Assembly (NCBI RefSeq): GCF_027706145.1
Contig: NZ_JAQFWW010000002.1
Coordinates: 744,001 to 808,000, forward strand
DNA: 64,000 nucleotides
DNA from: Bacillus changyiensis
GTDB taxonomy: Bacteria; Bacillota; Bacilli; Bacillales; Bacillaceae
Direction of reading: 5' to 3'
A program made the translations under genes and the position numbers. The notes below the pieces were generated by a model, which was not told the origin of the DNA, did not search any database, and was given only the letters and a program-made list of their open reading frames with translations. Below are positions 18,994-29,613 of this stretch, piece by piece. Every line of letters starts with the position of its first letter. Within the stretch, counting starts at the first letter, position 1.

Positions 18994-19005
18994 GTTCAGC
19001 TGAAC
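18994..19005 (-). terminator. Weak hairpin at the end of the iol operon
   Basis: The palindrome GTTCAGCTGAAC, extended by partly matching CC/GG, is followed on the - strand by AGGATTTTTTAGC. It lies five bases past the iolG stop codon. The stem is short, so this is only a plausible terminator. Confidence 0.5.
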
Positions 19006-19009
19006 GGTT

Positions 19010-20080
<1,071 letters not shown>

Positions 20081-20977
20081 CTATGTAGCTACATTGAGCA
20101 AGTGACGGTCAATATATTTTCTTGCCAGCAAAGCATATTCAAGCGGATTTGCAACCGCAGGGTCCTGTTCAGCTTCAATCACAATCCAACCGGAATAACG
20201 ATTCTTTACTAAAGTTTCATATACTTCTACAAAATCAATACAACCATCTCCAGGAACTGTGAACATTCCTTGCAAAAATGCCTGTTGGAATGAATTCCCT
20301 TCCGCTTTGCATTTCTTCATGACTTGGAGCCGTGCATCTTTAAAGTGAACATGTTGAATCCGGTTGATATGCTTAACAAGTATGTTCATGTAGTTTCCGT
20401 CTGAAATATAAGCATGCCCTGTATCATAGAGGAGATGGACATCTTCTGGGTCTGTACCCGCCATGAGACGGTCTACTTCTTCCTCTGTTTGCACACCAGT
20501 CCCCAAATGGTGGTGGTAGACGAGCTTTAATTGGAACTGTTCTGCTATTTTTCCAAGGTGATTCAACCCAGTACAAAGCAGTTGCCATTCTTGATCTGTA
20601 AAATAAGGTTTTTCTTTAAAGACATTCTTATCAAGGCATTGAACACTGTACGTTTGTTCTGAAACCACTGCAACATCGGCATCAACTTCTTTTAAATACT
20701 GGCAGTGGACTCTAAATGCCTTTTGTACGGTTTCAATGCCATCACGGAGAATATAACTGCTAAACCACTTACCGGCAATCCGTAAATTTCTCAGTTCAAG
20801 CTCTTTGTTTAATATCGCCGGACTGGGGAAAAATCCTCCTGCTTCTGTCCCTTGGAATCCCGCCACAACAATATCACTTAACAAATGCTGAAGCGTATTG
20901 CCTGCACCAATTTCCGGAATGTCATCATTGCGCCAGCCAATTGGAGCGATGCCCCATAAAATATCTGACTTTCCCAT
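20081..20977 (-). CDS. iolE: Inosose dehydratase
   Basis: Removes water from scyllo-inosose (2-keto-myo-inositol) to give 3D-trihydroxycyclohexane-1,2-dione. The 298-residue protein has a xylose-isomerase-like TIM barrel with metal ligands expected in '[13 protein letters not shown]', '[11 protein letters not shown]', 'HVHFKDARL' and 'VIEAEQDP'. The N-terminus '[19 protein letters not shown]' is characteristic of IolE. ATG 20977 follows AAAGGAGG. It lies between iolD and iolG; iolF, which separates iolE and iolG in B. subtilis, is absent. Confidence 0.94.
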   Translation of the reverse strand: MGKSDILWGIAPIGWRNDDIPEIGAGNTLQHLLSDIVVAGFQGTEAGGFFPSPAILNKELELRNLRIAGKWFSSYILRDGIETVQKAFRVHCQYLKEVDADVAVVSEQTYSVQCLDKNVFKEKPYFTDQEWQLLCTGLNHLGKIAEQFQLKLVYHHHLGTGVQTEEEVDRLMAGTDPEDVHLLYDTGHAYISDGNYMNILVKHINRIQHVHFKDARLQVMKKCKAEGNSFQQAFLQGMFTVPGDGCIDFVEVYETLVKNRYSGWIVIEAEQDPAVANPLEYALLARKYIDRHLLNVAT

Positions 20978-20991
20978 GCTGCTGCCTCCTT

Positions 20992-22899
20992 TTAGTATTG
21001 TTTGGCAACCTTCAACATTTTTTGTTTGGTCTCAAATGCTTGCTGAACCCGATGGTTTTCTGATACTTCGGCAACACCTACATGCCACCAGCTATCATAA
21101 CCAGTAGTCATCGTCTTCGGCAGAACCTTTATGTCAATTAATGTGGAGACAGCTTGCTTTTTTGCATCTTCCAGTGCGGCTTTTAACGCTTCGACTGTAT
21201 GGACTTGATAGGTTTTGGCTCCATAACCCTCAGCAACCTTTCGATAGTCAATATTTAAAATTTGCTTGTCAGCGGTTCTGAACTCGCAATGATAGCTTCC
21301 TGATCCATGATCCATTTGGAGATTGCTAATACACCCGAATCCTGAGTTATCAAACAGCAGAATGTTTATTTTTTTGTGATATTGAATAGCTGTGATGAAC
21401 TCTGAATGGAGCATGAGGAAACTTCCGTCACCGACTAAAGAATAGACTTCTTGATCAGGGTGAGCTAATTTCAAACCAAATGCCCCTGAGACTTCATAGC
21501 CCATGCATGAATAACCATACTCAAGATGATACGTATTCACTACATTTGCATGCCATAAACGTTGCAAGTCTCCCGGAAGAGAACCAGCCGAACCAATGAT
21601 CACACTATCCTCATCAATCGTTTCATTAATTGTTAACAATGCTGTTGTTTGTGGGAGTTCGGTTTGCAATGTATCGGCATATTCATTCAGTACTTCTTGA
21701 GAAAATTGACCTTTAATTTCAGGTTTAAAGCCTTCTCGTTTAAAGGTCATCTGACGAAGTCGATCACGTTCTGCCAGCCAGTCTGTTTTCAGTTCCTCAA
21801 TGATTGAGCCATATTGACTCTGATATCCTTTTAATAAATCGTATAATTTTTCGAGGGTCACCTTTGCATCTCCAACAACCTGGAATGCGTCCAGTTTGTA
21901 GGCATGCATTCTACTAACATTAATATTTAAAAACTTTGCCTGATCAAAAGCTGTCTTGGAAGCCGTAACAAAATCGGTGTATCTTGTACCGATCCCAATC
22001 ACAAGATCGGCTTGATGGGCCGCTTTGTTGGCTGCCAGTGTCCCTGTGACTCCCATCCCACCTAAGTTATTGACAAAATCAGCTTCTACAGTTGATTTAC
22101 CGGCCTGTGTTTCTACTAATGGAATATTGTAATCTTTAGAAATAGCGATTAATTCTTCATGCGCTTCGGAATACTTGGCTCCGCCACCAACGATGATGAG
22201 TGGTTTCTTACTCGACTTAATTAGCGCTGCTGCACCTTGTAGCTCACGTTCGCTTGGCATGTTTCGGTCGATATAATGAACACGTTTTGCAAAAAAACTT
22301 TCATCAAAATCAAATGCTTCACCTTCGACATCTTGAGATATACAAATCGTGACTGGTCCTGCTTTGGCTGGATCTGTCATCACTTCAAACGCGCGAATAA
22401 GACTGCTCATTAATTGCTCAGGACGTGTAATTCGATCCCAGTATCTTGACACAGGCTTTAGGCAATCGTTCGTGGTAACCGCCGCACTGTGCTCCTGCTC
22501 AATTTGCTGAAGGACAGGATCCGGCTGTCGAGTCGCAAATGTATCGGCAGGAATTAACAGAACGGGAATGTTGTTGGCAAGCGCAGTCCCGGCGGCGGTC
22601 ACTAAATTAGCCGCTCCAGGACCGACAGATGTTGACACAGCAAAGATCTTTCTTCTCAGCATTTGTTTACTATAAGCGATTGCCGCATGAGCCATTCCTT
22701 GTTCATTTTTACCTTGAAAAACTTTTAAATGACCCGCATCTTGTTCAAGTGCCTGACCGATCCCAACCACATTTCCATGTCCGAATATTGTGAAGATTCC
22801 TTCGACAAATGGTGTTTCTTGACCATCAACATGGATATACTGCTGATTTAAAAATTGAATGAACGCTTGTGCTGTCGTTAAACGAATTTTCCCCCCCAC
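20992..22899 (-). CDS. iolD: 3D-(3,5/4)-trihydroxycyclohexane-1,2-dione hydrolase
   Basis: A thiamine-diphosphate enzyme that opens the ring to 5-deoxyglucuronic acid. It has the three-domain build of the acetolactate synthase family: the ThDP-activating Glu region '[14 protein letters not shown]', the central Rossmann-like domain, and the cofactor motif '[13 protein letters not shown]...DNSGFGC'. The most likely start is the GTG at 22899, seven bases after AAAGGTGG, which gives '[11 protein letters not shown]' in line with B. subtilis '[11 protein letters not shown]'. The ATG at 22905 sits too close to the binding site. A run of seven G residues follows the start codon. Confidence 0.93.
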   Translation of the reverse strand: MGGKIRLTTAQAFIQFLNQQYIHVDGQETPFVEGIFTIFGHGNVVGIGQALEQDAGHLKVFQGKNEQGMAHAAIAYSKQMLRRKIFAVSTSVGPGAANLVTAAGTALANNIPVLLIPADTFATRQPDPVLQQIEQEHSAAVTTNDCLKPVSRYWDRITRPEQLMSSLIRAFEVMTDPAKAGPVTICISQDVEGEAFDFDESFFAKRVHYIDRNMPSERELQGAAALIKSSKKPLIIVGGGAKYSEAHEELIAISKDYNIPLVETQAGKSTVEADFVNNLGGMGVTGTLAANKAAHQADLVIGIGTRYTDFVTASKTAFDQAKFLNINVSRMHAYKLDAFQVVGDAKVTLEKLYDLLKGYQSQYGSIIEELKTDWLAERDRLRQMTFKREGFKPEIKGQFSQEVLNEYADTLQTELPQTTALLTINETIDEDSVIIGSAGSLPGDLQRLWHANVVNTYHLEYGYSCMGYEVSGAFGLKLAHPDQEVYSLVGDGSFLMLHSEFITAIQYHKKINILLFDNSGFGCISNLQMDHGSGSYHCEFRTADKQILNIDYRKVAEGYGAKTYQVHTVEALKAALEDAKKQAVSTLIDIKVLPKTMTTGYDSWWHVGVAEVSENHRVQQAFETKQKMLKVAKQY

Positions 22900-22923
22900 A
22901 AACATTCCACCTTTCTTTTCAAC

Positions 22924-23901
22924 TTAAGACTGCACTGCAATCAAGTCTTCGATTTCTTCAACAGTTGGCATCGCATCAGATGAACTGTGCTTACTGACAA
23001 CGATTGCTGCAGAGGCACTTCCATATGTTAGTGCTGTTTGAATATCTTTACCTGTCACAAGTCCGTGGATAAATGCCGCGGCATATGAATCACCTGCTCC
23101 AAACGTTTTCAAAACAGTTGTTTGATATGCAGTCGCCCTAAATACATCACCTGACTTGCTGTATGCGTAAGAGCCATCGACACCATGCTTAATGACAACG
23201 AGATCTGCGGAATGTTGAAATAAATGTTGAACAGATGCTTTATTGCTGCCTCCACTGCGCTTCTCCATGACATCAAATTCATCCCGTGTACCGATCACAA
23301 TGTCTGACTGTTCAGCCACGATTGAATAATATAGTGCCGTTTCCTCTGCCGAGACCCATGTATATGGACGAAAATCAAGTTCAAAGACAACTTTGACGTG
23401 CTGTGTTTTCGCGAGTTGAATCGCTTTTAAAACAGCTTCACGAGAAGGGCTTTTAGCGAGTGCTGTTCCTGAGACCAAAAGGAGCTTGGCTTTGGCTATA
23501 TAATCTTCGTTTACTTCTGAAGGGTCAAGGTATAGATCTGCGACATCATCACGATACATTAAGATACTGCATTCTTGAGGACTTTTCATCTCGGTAAAGG
23601 CAAGGCCCGCCTTATGCCCATCTTTGTCAATGACCATTTGCGATGTGTCCACACCCATCTTTCTCATATACGACTCAATGAATCTACCATGCTGGTCGTC
23701 TGGGATTTTTCCAATAAAACCAGCCTTCAATCCTAATTTGGCACTACCGATTGCAATGTTCGCCGGTGAGCCACCAACATATTTAGAAAATGTCATCGTT
23801 TCTTCGAGTGGACGATGATATTCAACTGCATTTAAATCAATACATGCACGGCCAATTGCGACAATATCAAATTGTTTTTCCTCAGCAAATCTATAAATCA
23901 T
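22924..23901 (-). CDS. iolC: 5-Dehydro-2-deoxygluconokinase
   Basis: Phosphorylates 2-deoxy-5-keto-gluconate at position 6 with ATP, making both the next intermediate and the inducer that releases IolR. This PfkB-family kinase has 325 residues. The N-terminal substrate motif is 'KYVGGSPANIAIGSAKLG' and the C-terminal anion-hole/catalytic motif 'TFGAGDSYAAAFIHGL', with the Asp as base. It lies between iolB and iolD with gaps of about 25 bp on either side. Confidence 0.94.
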   Translation of the reverse strand: MIYRFAEEKQFDIVAIGRACIDLNAVEYHRPLEETMTFSKYVGGSPANIAIGSAKLGLKAGFIGKIPDDQHGRFIESYMRKMGVDTSQMVIDKDGHKAGLAFTEMKSPQECSILMYRDDVADLYLDPSEVNEDYIAKAKLLLVSGTALAKSPSREAVLKAIQLAKTQHVKVVFELDFRPYTWVSAEETALYYSIVAEQSDIVIGTRDEFDVMEKRSGGSNKASVQHLFQHSADLVVIKHGVDGSYAYSKSGDVFRATAYQTTVLKTFGAGDSYAAAFIHGLVTGKDIQTALTYGSASAAIVVSKHSSSDAMPTVEEIEDLIAVQS

Positions 23902-23926
23902 CTTAAACAGCCACTCCTTCTGCTTG

Positions 23927-24742
23927 TTAACGTTCTAAAATCCATTCGTGATCAGGATCATGATGAAATTTCCACTTCCGCGTCGGACCTGCCATGACAT
24001 TTAAATAATAGGATGTATAGCCATCTGGGACACCCACCGGGTGGTATCCTGCCGGAACAATGACAACGTTTTCATTTTCTACAGTCATCGTCTCATCAAT
24101 TGAACGGTCATCTGTATAGACGCGTTGGAACACGAAACCTTGATCAGGCTCGATCTCATGGTAATAAGTTTCCTCTAAAAATGATTCTTCAGGTAAATTG
24201 TCTTGATCATGTTTATGGGGTGGATAACTGGACCAGTTTCCACTATCAGTATAAACTTCAACGACCAACAGACGATTTGCAGAATGGTCTGAATCAGAAA
24301 GGATGTTGTGAACCGTTCGTTTATTATGATACTTCCCCCGCTGTTCAATGCTGTTATCTTCAGCTTTAATCCATTTTGTCGGTAGCTGTTGTTGAGAAGG
24401 AGCATAGCAAAGGGCTACCCTTGCTTGAGTGACGGCAGTGATGTTAAAAGGATGGTCATTTGATATGTAAACACTATCGGTTGGTTTTTTCTCAAAAACG
24501 CTTTCTCGTGTGCCGATGTTCGGATATGTTTGCTGATGATCAGATACGGTAATCTTCCCCGTCAGCGCAACAATACAGCATTCTTGTTGATACAATTCTT
24601 CTTCATAACGAGCATTTGGGATCAAGTCGAGCACTTTAAATTCGACATAACACAGCTTAGCATCTGCTTTTTTCACTTGATGGACAACCTTGACACCTTG
24701 TGAACGTTCAAATACCTCTGGCTTTCGCAACAAATGGCTCAT
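23927..24742 (-). CDS. iolB: 5-Deoxy-glucuronate isomerase
   Basis: Isomerises 5-deoxyglucuronic acid to 2-deoxy-5-keto-gluconate. The 271-residue protein is a double cupin; the metal site is visible in the second half as 'YPPHKHDQDNLPEESFLEE', and a conserved 'VIVPAGYHPVGVPDGYTSYY' follows. ATG 24742 shares its A with the iolA stop codon (TGATG), so the two genes are translationally coupled. AGGAG lies eight bases upstream. Confidence 0.94.
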   Translation of the reverse strand: MSHLLRKPEVFERSQGVKVVHQVKKADAKLCYVEFKVLDLIPNARYEEELYQQECCIVALTGKITVSDHQQTYPNIGTRESVFEKKPTDSVYISNDHPFNITAVTQARVALCYAPSQQQLPTKWIKAEDNSIEQRGKYHNKRTVHNILSDSDHSANRLLVVEVYTDSGNWSSYPPHKHDQDNLPEESFLEETYYHEIEPDQGFVFQRVYTDDRSIDETMTVENENVVIVPAGYHPVGVPDGYTSYYLNVMAGPTRKWKFHHDPDHEWILER

Positions 24743-26217
24743 CAAAACATCTCCTCACTAAAATCTGGGGTCGGATATCTTGCCGTTACGACTTTCTTAC
24801 GTGTATAAAAATCGACACTATCTTTGCCATTGGCATGTAGTGTTCCGAAGAATGACGACTTCCAGCCTGAGAATGGAAAGAATGCCATCGGTGCCGGCAC
24901 ACCCAAATTAATGCCGAGCATTCCGGCATCAATATGTTCTCGGAAATAACGGATAGCATTGCTATTAGAAGTGAACAAACATGCGCCATTGGCAAATTCC
25001 GATTTGTTGGCGATCTCAACCGCTTCTTTTAAATGTTTTACTCGAATCACAGACAAAACAGGTGCAAAAATTTCATCTTTCCAAATCGTCATATTTGTTG
25101 TGACATTGTCAAAGATCGTCGGACCGATGAAATAACCTTCATCAGAAACATGTTCACGACCATCACGAACAAGTCGTGCACCTTCTTCAATGCCTTTTTC
25201 AATATAGTGAAGCGTCCGTTTCTTGTTGTCTTCCCGAATCACCGGACCGAGGAACACACCGTCATCAAGCCCGTTTCCAACTTTAATGTCATTTGCTTTT
25301 TCAAGCAATTGATCCATAAATTGATCAGCAATCCCCTCTTCTACAGTTACAACGGCACATGCCATACAACGCTCACCAGCAGAGCCGAAAGCAGCCCCAA
25401 TAATATTGGTTACCGTGTCATCTAGGTTGGCATCATTCAGAACAATTGTATGGTTTTTAGCCCCTGTCAGTGATTGAACCCGTTTTAAATGTTCGCTTCC
25501 TTTTTGATAGACATACTCCCCAACTGATTTAGATCCAACAAATGAAACCGCTTTAATATCAGGGTGTTCGAGAATACCGTTAACCACATCATGAGCGCCA
25601 TACACCACATTGAAGACACCTTTTGGAAGCCCGGCTTTTTCAAATAGTTCAACAAGCTTTTCTACCAAAAGTGGCGTACGTTCGGAAGGCTTTAAAATAA
25701 ATGTATTACCTAAAGCAATCGCCATCGGAAACATCCAGCACGGAACCATCATTGGAAAATTGAATGGTGCAATACCACCGACGACTCCAATTGGATAGCG
25801 ATAGTTTACCGCTTCAACATCTGTTGCAATCGTTGCCAGTGAATCCCCCATCATCAATGAAGGTGCCCCCGCAGCAAATTCAACATTTTCAATGCCTCGC
25901 CCTACTTCTCCCAAAGCTTCTTTTGTATTTTTTCCGTTCTCAAGTGTAATCAGGTGGGCAAGCTCCTCTTTATGCTCTGTGAGCAGTTGCTGGTAGTTAA
26001 ATAGAATTCTAGCCCGTCTTGGAACAGCAATTTGGGACCATTTTTCAAATGCTTGGGCTGCTGCTTTCACCGCCATATTAATATCTGCTTGTGTAGATAG
26101 AGGTACTTGACATAGAACGTCTTTTGTTGCCGGGTTGACAACATCTTCATAATGATCGGTTTTACTTTCAACCCATTCTCCATTGATATAGTTTTTTAAC
26201 TTTCTGGCTTCTGCCAA
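24742..26217 (-). CDS. iolA: Methylmalonate-semialdehyde dehydrogenase (acylating)
   Basis: Converts malonate semialdehyde, the aldolase product of inositol breakdown, to acetyl-CoA and CO2 with NAD+ and CoA; it also uses methylmalonate semialdehyde. The 491-residue aldehyde dehydrogenase has the nucleophile Cys in '[12 protein letters not shown]' near residue 287 and '[10 protein letters not shown]' before it. The start is TTG (26217) with AAGGAGGGC nine bases upstream; no ATG fits. It is the first gene of the iol operon, facing away from iolR. Confidence 0.94.
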   Translation of the reverse strand: MAEARKLKNYINGEWVESKTDHYEDVVNPATKDVLCQVPLSTQADINMAVKAAAQAFEKWSQIAVPRRARILFNYQQLLTEHKEELAHLITLENGKNTKEALGEVGRGIENVEFAAGAPSLMMGDSLATIATDVEAVNYRYPIGVVGGIAPFNFPMMVPCWMFPMAIALGNTFILKPSERTPLLVEKLVELFEKAGLPKGVFNVVYGAHDVVNGILEHPDIKAVSFVGSKSVGEYVYQKGSEHLKRVQSLTGAKNHTIVLNDANLDDTVTNIIGAAFGSAGERCMACAVVTVEEGIADQFMDQLLEKANDIKVGNGLDDGVFLGPVIREDNKKRTLHYIEKGIEEGARLVRDGREHVSDEGYFIGPTIFDNVTTNMTIWKDEIFAPVLSVIRVKHLKEAVEIANKSEFANGACLFTSNSNAIRYFREHIDAGMLGINLGVPAPMAFFPFSGWKSSFFGTLHANGKDSVDFYTRKKVVTARYPTPDFSEEMF

Positions 26218-26282
26218 TCTTATAGCCCTCCTTCAAACAAACAATTTACACAAAAACATCCATGATTATTAATTGTTGATAA

Positions 26283-26373
26283 TTTCTTGGTTACATTCTA
26301 ATTTGATTTCAAACATAAGTCAATCATAAATATCAGTTTTACCAAAAAGATAAACAATCTACTCAACAAGAAA
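26283..26373. promoter_or_regulatory. Candidate IolR binding repeats in the iolA-iolR gap
   Basis: The IolR motif described for B. subtilis is WRAYCAADARD, in tandem. TAACCAAGAAA at 26283-26293 (- strand) fits completely. TTACCAAAAAG at 26339-26349 fits 10 of 11 and TCAACAAGAAA at 26363-26373 fits 9 of 11, both on the + strand. The sites lie in the gap feeding both iolA and iolR, as expected for a repressor controlling both directions. Confidence 0.55.
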
Positions 26374-26478
26374 ATGGTGGTTTGTTGCAAAACCAAGTGA
26401 CCAATGCTATCATTTTTTTAGCAATTATTGATTAACTTTTGGATTTTATCCATAAAGACTGAAAAGGAGATATTTCGT

Positions 26479-27234
26479 ATGAAGTTAATGAGGGTAAAGG
26501 AGATGGAAGAATATATTTTAGCCAATGGCACTGTTTCTTTAGATAAATTATGCCAAGTTTTTAATGTCTCCAAAAATACGGTCAGACGCGATATTAATAG
26601 ACTAGCTGAAAAAGGTGTGATTAAAAAAGTATATGGCGGTGTAACAGCCATTGAGAAAATGTCGTTAATTCCATTTGAAAATCGGACAATTCAAAATAAA
26701 GCGGCTAAAATAAAAATTGCCCATTACGCTTCGCGCTTTATTGAAGATGATGATCTCATTTTTATCGATTCCGGCACAACGACCCAACCCATTTTAGACA
26801 TGCTCGATTCAACTAAACAGGTCACGGTTATCACCAACAGTTTAGACATTATCAATACTGCTGCAACTCTAGAAAATATAAACTTAATCGTGATCGGCAA
26901 CAATTTTAAGAGACAAACAAAGTCATTTGTTGGATTGGATGACCCCGCTTCTTTGAATAAATATAATATCAACAAGGCTTTTATGGCGGCAACAGGCGCT
27001 TCTCTTACACACGGTTTAACAAACTCTGATATGCTTGAATATGAAATTAAAAAGAAAATTTCTGAAAAAGCAAACGAAGTCTATTTACTTGCTGACCATT
27101 CCAAATTCGGAAAATCAACATTGCTGACATATGCACCATTTAGCAGACTTGATTGTATTGTAACGTCAAAACCGCTTGATCAGGACTATGAAAAGTACTG
27201 TCATGAACACAATATCGAAATTCATCTGGTATAA
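26479..27234 (+). CDS. iolR: Inositol operon repressor IolR (DeoR family)
   Basis: A repressor of 251 residues, the same length as B. subtilis IolR. The DeoR-type winged helix lies at residues 1-57 ('VSLDKLCQVFNVSKNTVRRD'). The sugar-phosphate-binding part contains 'FIDSGTTTQPILDML', 'GNNFKRQTKSFVG' and 'LLADHSKFGKS'. In B. subtilis the inducer is 2-deoxy-5-keto-gluconate 6-phosphate, the product of IolC. ATG 26479 follows AAGGAG. It is divergent from iolA and followed by iolS. Confidence 0.94.
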   Translation: MKLMRVKEMEEYILANGTVSLDKLCQVFNVSKNTVRRDINRLAEKGVIKKVYGGVTAIEKMSLIPFENRTIQNKAAKIKIAHYASRFIEDDDLIFIDSGTTTQPILDMLDSTKQVTVITNSLDIINTAATLENINLIVIGNNFKRQTKSFVGLDDPASLNKYNINKAFMAATGASLTHGLTNSDMLEYEIKKKISEKANEVYLLADHSKFGKSTLLTYAPFSRLDCIVTSKPLDQDYEKYCHEHNIEIHLV

Positions 27235-27278
27235 TATGTTATTGAGTGAGCCACTAATCATTTTGGGAGGGAAAACCG

Positions 27279-28214
27279 ATGAAAAATGTAAAAATGGGAA
27301 AATCAGATTTACATGTCTTTCCGATTGGTTTAGGAACAAACGCAGTCGGAGGCCATAATCTCTATCCAAATTTGAATGAAGAAACAGGGAAAGATCTTGT
27401 TCGTGAAGCCCTTAAACATGGTGTGACATTATTGGATACCGCCTACATATACGGAGTTGGCCGTTCTGAAGAATTGATTGGGGAAGTTCTTCGTGAATTT
27501 AATCGTGAGGATGTCGTGATTGCAACAAAAGCCGCCCACAAAAAAACAGGAGAAGGCTTTGTCTTTGATAACTCCCCCGCATTTTTAAAGACATCTGTAG
27601 ATGAGAGTTTAAAACGGCTAAAAACAGATTATATTGATCTATTCTACATTCACTTTCCAGATGACCATACACCGAAAAGTGAAGCAGTTGGAGCCCTTGA
27701 TGAACTAAAACAAGCGGGAAAAATCAAGGCGCTCGGCGTATCCAACTTCACCATTGAACAGTTAAAAGAAGCTAATCAGGACGGCTTGGTGGATGTCTTG
27801 CAAAGCGAATATCATTTATTAAGCAGAGAAGCAGAGCAGACATATTTCCCTTATACACAGGAGCATAACATCTCATTCGTTCCTTATTTTCCACTCGCTT
27901 CAGGATTGTTAGCCGGAAAATATAATGAAAACACAACATTCCCTGAAGGCGATCTTCGCAGAGAAATGGAACAATTCCAAGGGAGCCGCTTTCAAGAAAA
28001 CCTCAAAAAAGTTCAGCAGCTCACATCGATAGCAGAAAAGCACAATGTCGAGATCGCCCATATTGTCCTCGCTTGGTATCTTGCACGACCTGAAATTGAT
28101 ATGGTGATTCCTGGGGCAAAACATGAGGCACAGTTAAAAGACAATCTCAAAGCAGCTGACATTCAACTTTCTCAAGCAGACATTACGTTTATCGACCAAT
28201 TGTTTGCCAACTGA
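27279..28214 (+). CDS. iolS: Aldo/keto reductase IolS
   Basis: An NADPH-type aldo/keto reductase of 311 residues, TIM-barrel fold. Catalytic residues are in '[16 protein letters not shown]' (Asp, Tyr), 'VIATKAAH' (Lys) and '[10 protein letters not shown]' (His). It is very like B. subtilis IolS, whose physiological substrate is not settled. It is transcribed with iolR from the divergent iol promoter region, with AGGGAGG-type spacing before ATG 27279. Its last 70 bp are repeated, damaged, at 34280-34345. Confidence 0.92.
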   Translation: MKNVKMGKSDLHVFPIGLGTNAVGGHNLYPNLNEETGKDLVREALKHGVTLLDTAYIYGVGRSEELIGEVLREFNREDVVIATKAAHKKTGEGFVFDNSPAFLKTSVDESLKRLKTDYIDLFYIHFPDDHTPKSEAVGALDELKQAGKIKALGVSNFTIEQLKEANQDGLVDVLQSEYHLLSREAEQTYFPYTQEHNISFVPYFPLASGLLAGKYNENTTFPEGDLRREMEQFQGSRFQENLKKVQQLTSIAEKHNVEIAHIVLAWYLARPEIDMVIPGAKHEAQLKDNLKAADIQLSQADITFIDQLFAN

Positions 28215-28223
28215 ACCAATTGG

Positions 28224-28254
28224 GGCGTCCAATAAGTTTGACGATTGGACGGCC
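28224..28254 (+). terminator. Terminator after iolS
   Basis: Arms GGCGTCCAAT and ATTGGACG(G)CC with one bulge and a 10-base loop, followed by TTTTTTTAT, 10 bp past the iolS stop codon. A related terminator lies at 34353-34392 in the other repeat copy. Confidence 0.85.
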
Positions 28255-28261
28255 TTTTTTT

Positions 28262-28584
28262 ATATAATCTGATCATATCCCGACACTGTATATCGTTTTC
28301 AAAGATTTCCTCAGCGTATCAGATCAATACCTACTATTCATTTTTAATGCTAGTTAGAATGTCCAGTTCAACTTCTCTCGTTTTATATCTTCTTCACTTC
28401 GCAACTTGAATCGCATGTTTTAAATGGCTTCACTAACTATCAGATTGACTAACTCGACAATTTTGGGTCTTGTCGGGACTCCAATGATCCCCTAATGACC
28501 GCTTTCACATATTTTCCTATAACTAATTGTTAAGGGTCAGCTAGCAATAACTTCTCGATGAAGTTTTCATATGTTCTCCTTTAT
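28262..28584 (-). pseudogene. Decayed GNAT acetyltransferase copy
   Basis: The stretch matches the intact - strand acetyltransferase gene at 34397-34861 but has lost about 150 bases in several small deletions and has no continuous frame. Near-identical blocks, for example GATCATATCCCGACACTGTA, alternate with gaps. It ends near CATATGTTCTCCTTTAT, matching the sequence upstream of the intact start codon. Confidence 0.8.
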
Positions 28585-28908
28585 CGGTACTGCAAAACAT
28601 ATAGAAAATTACAATTCCCAAAAAGTAATATTTGGAAATCATTTAAGTCCATAACGATAACCGTCGAAAATAAGAGAAAGGCTACAAACAGCTAATAGAA
28701 AACACAAATAAGCCATACTAAACTGGCGGTATTTTTCTACATCCTTAATTAGGAATTACTTATCGCTTGGCTCCCTATCTCATTAATGCTAATATCATGC
28801 CATTGGTCATACAATTTAATCTATAGAAGGGTGCTATAATAAATTCATATTGACACACCTGAGAGATTTCTAGAATTCTAAGCTTAAATTTAGAAATGAG
28901 TGATTTTT
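28585..28908. other. Left edge of the accessory cassette, promoter region
   Basis: A non-coding stretch that matches nothing else in the window. A TATAAT at 28835-28840 lies 68 bp before the response regulator start and may be its -10 box; no good -35 is present, hinting at activator dependence. No gene was seen on either strand. Confidence 0.4.
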
Positions 28909-29610
28909 ATGGATAAAACGAAAATACTTATTATTGAAGATGATGAACCAATTGCAGATTTGCTTTCATACGGGCTTACAGCGGAAGGTTTTCAAACATG
29001 CATTGCTAATAGTGGAGCTCTAGGAATGCGTCAACTAGATCAATTCAAACCAGATCTTCTACTGCTCGATTGGATGTTACCAGATTGTAGCGGACTGGAT
29101 ATTTGTAAAAAGGTAACTGAGACCTATAATATTCCTATACTTATGATCACCGCAAAATCAGATATTGCAGATAAAGTGCTTGGATTGGAATTCGGGGCAG
29201 ATGATTATATTACAAAACCATTTGATTTGCGTGAAGTTGTCGCTAGAATTCGTACGATCATTCGGCGTCTAGAACAATCTCATCATTTGAACGACAGAGA
29301 AACCTCAAAAAGGAATGATATTCGGTTTAAAAATATTGTGATTATTCCAGATGAAAGACTAGTAAAAAAAGACGAAATGCCTGTCGAGTTGACTCCTAAA
29401 GAATTTGACTTGCTGATGACTTTATTTAACCATCGAGGAAAAATTTTCACCCGCTCAGAGCTGTTAGAATTCATCTGGGGCTACGATTTTTTGGGCGATA
29501 CACGTACAGTAGATACTCATATTCAAAGACTCCGGAAAAAGCTTGATGCAAGCGATTTGATTATAACAGTGTTTGGCGTCGGATATAAATTTGTGAAACA
29601 GGAGGAATAG
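28909..29610 (+). CDS. OmpR-family response regulator (cassette)
   Basis: A protein of 233 residues. The receiver domain has 'LIIEDDEPIADLL', the phospho-acceptor Asp in 'LLLLDWMLPDCSGLD', Thr/Ser in 'LMITAKSD' and Lys in 'ITKPFDLRE'. The winged helix at 135-230 shows 'ELTPKEFDLLMTLFNHRG' and 'RTVDTHIQRLRKKL'. ATG 28909 is the likely start although its binding site (GAGTG) is weak; GTG 28900 is in frame. It lies three bases before its kinase. It probably controls the following envelope genes; the signal is unknown. Confidence 0.85.
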   Translation: MDKTKILIIEDDEPIADLLSYGLTAEGFQTCIANSGALGMRQLDQFKPDLLLLDWMLPDCSGLDICKKVTETYNIPILMITAKSDIADKVLGLEFGADDYITKPFDLREVVARIRTIIRRLEQSHHLNDRETSKRNDIRFKNIVIIPDERLVKKDEMPVELTPKEFDLLMTLFNHRGKIFTRSELLEFIWGYDFLGDTRTVDTHIQRLRKKLDASDLIITVFGVGYKFVKQEE

Positions 29611-29613
29611 AGA

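Larger units (their letters stand above)
28146..28584. repeat. Direct repeat copy 1: iolS 3' end, terminator, acetyltransferase remnant
   Basis: This stretch aligns by eye with 34280-34878 in the same orientation. Shared blocks include the iolS 3' end around CTTTCTCAAGCAGA, the terminator core GTCCAATAAGT, then GATCATATCCCGACACTGTA and CTTCGCAACTTGAATCGCAT from the acetyltransferase gene. In copy 1 iolS is intact and the acetyltransferase is decayed; copy 2 shows the reverse. The two copies flank the envelope cassette. Confidence 0.85.

Noticed and set aside
26240..26478. Additional IolR sites such as AAACCAAGTGA and TGACCAATGCT
   Set aside because: They miss two or more positions of the motif, and A/C-rich promoter sequence gives such partial hits by chance.
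28262..28584. A regulatory RNA or long leader after iolS
   Set aside because: The sequence is explained by decay of a second acetyltransferase copy, since it aligns with 34397-34878.
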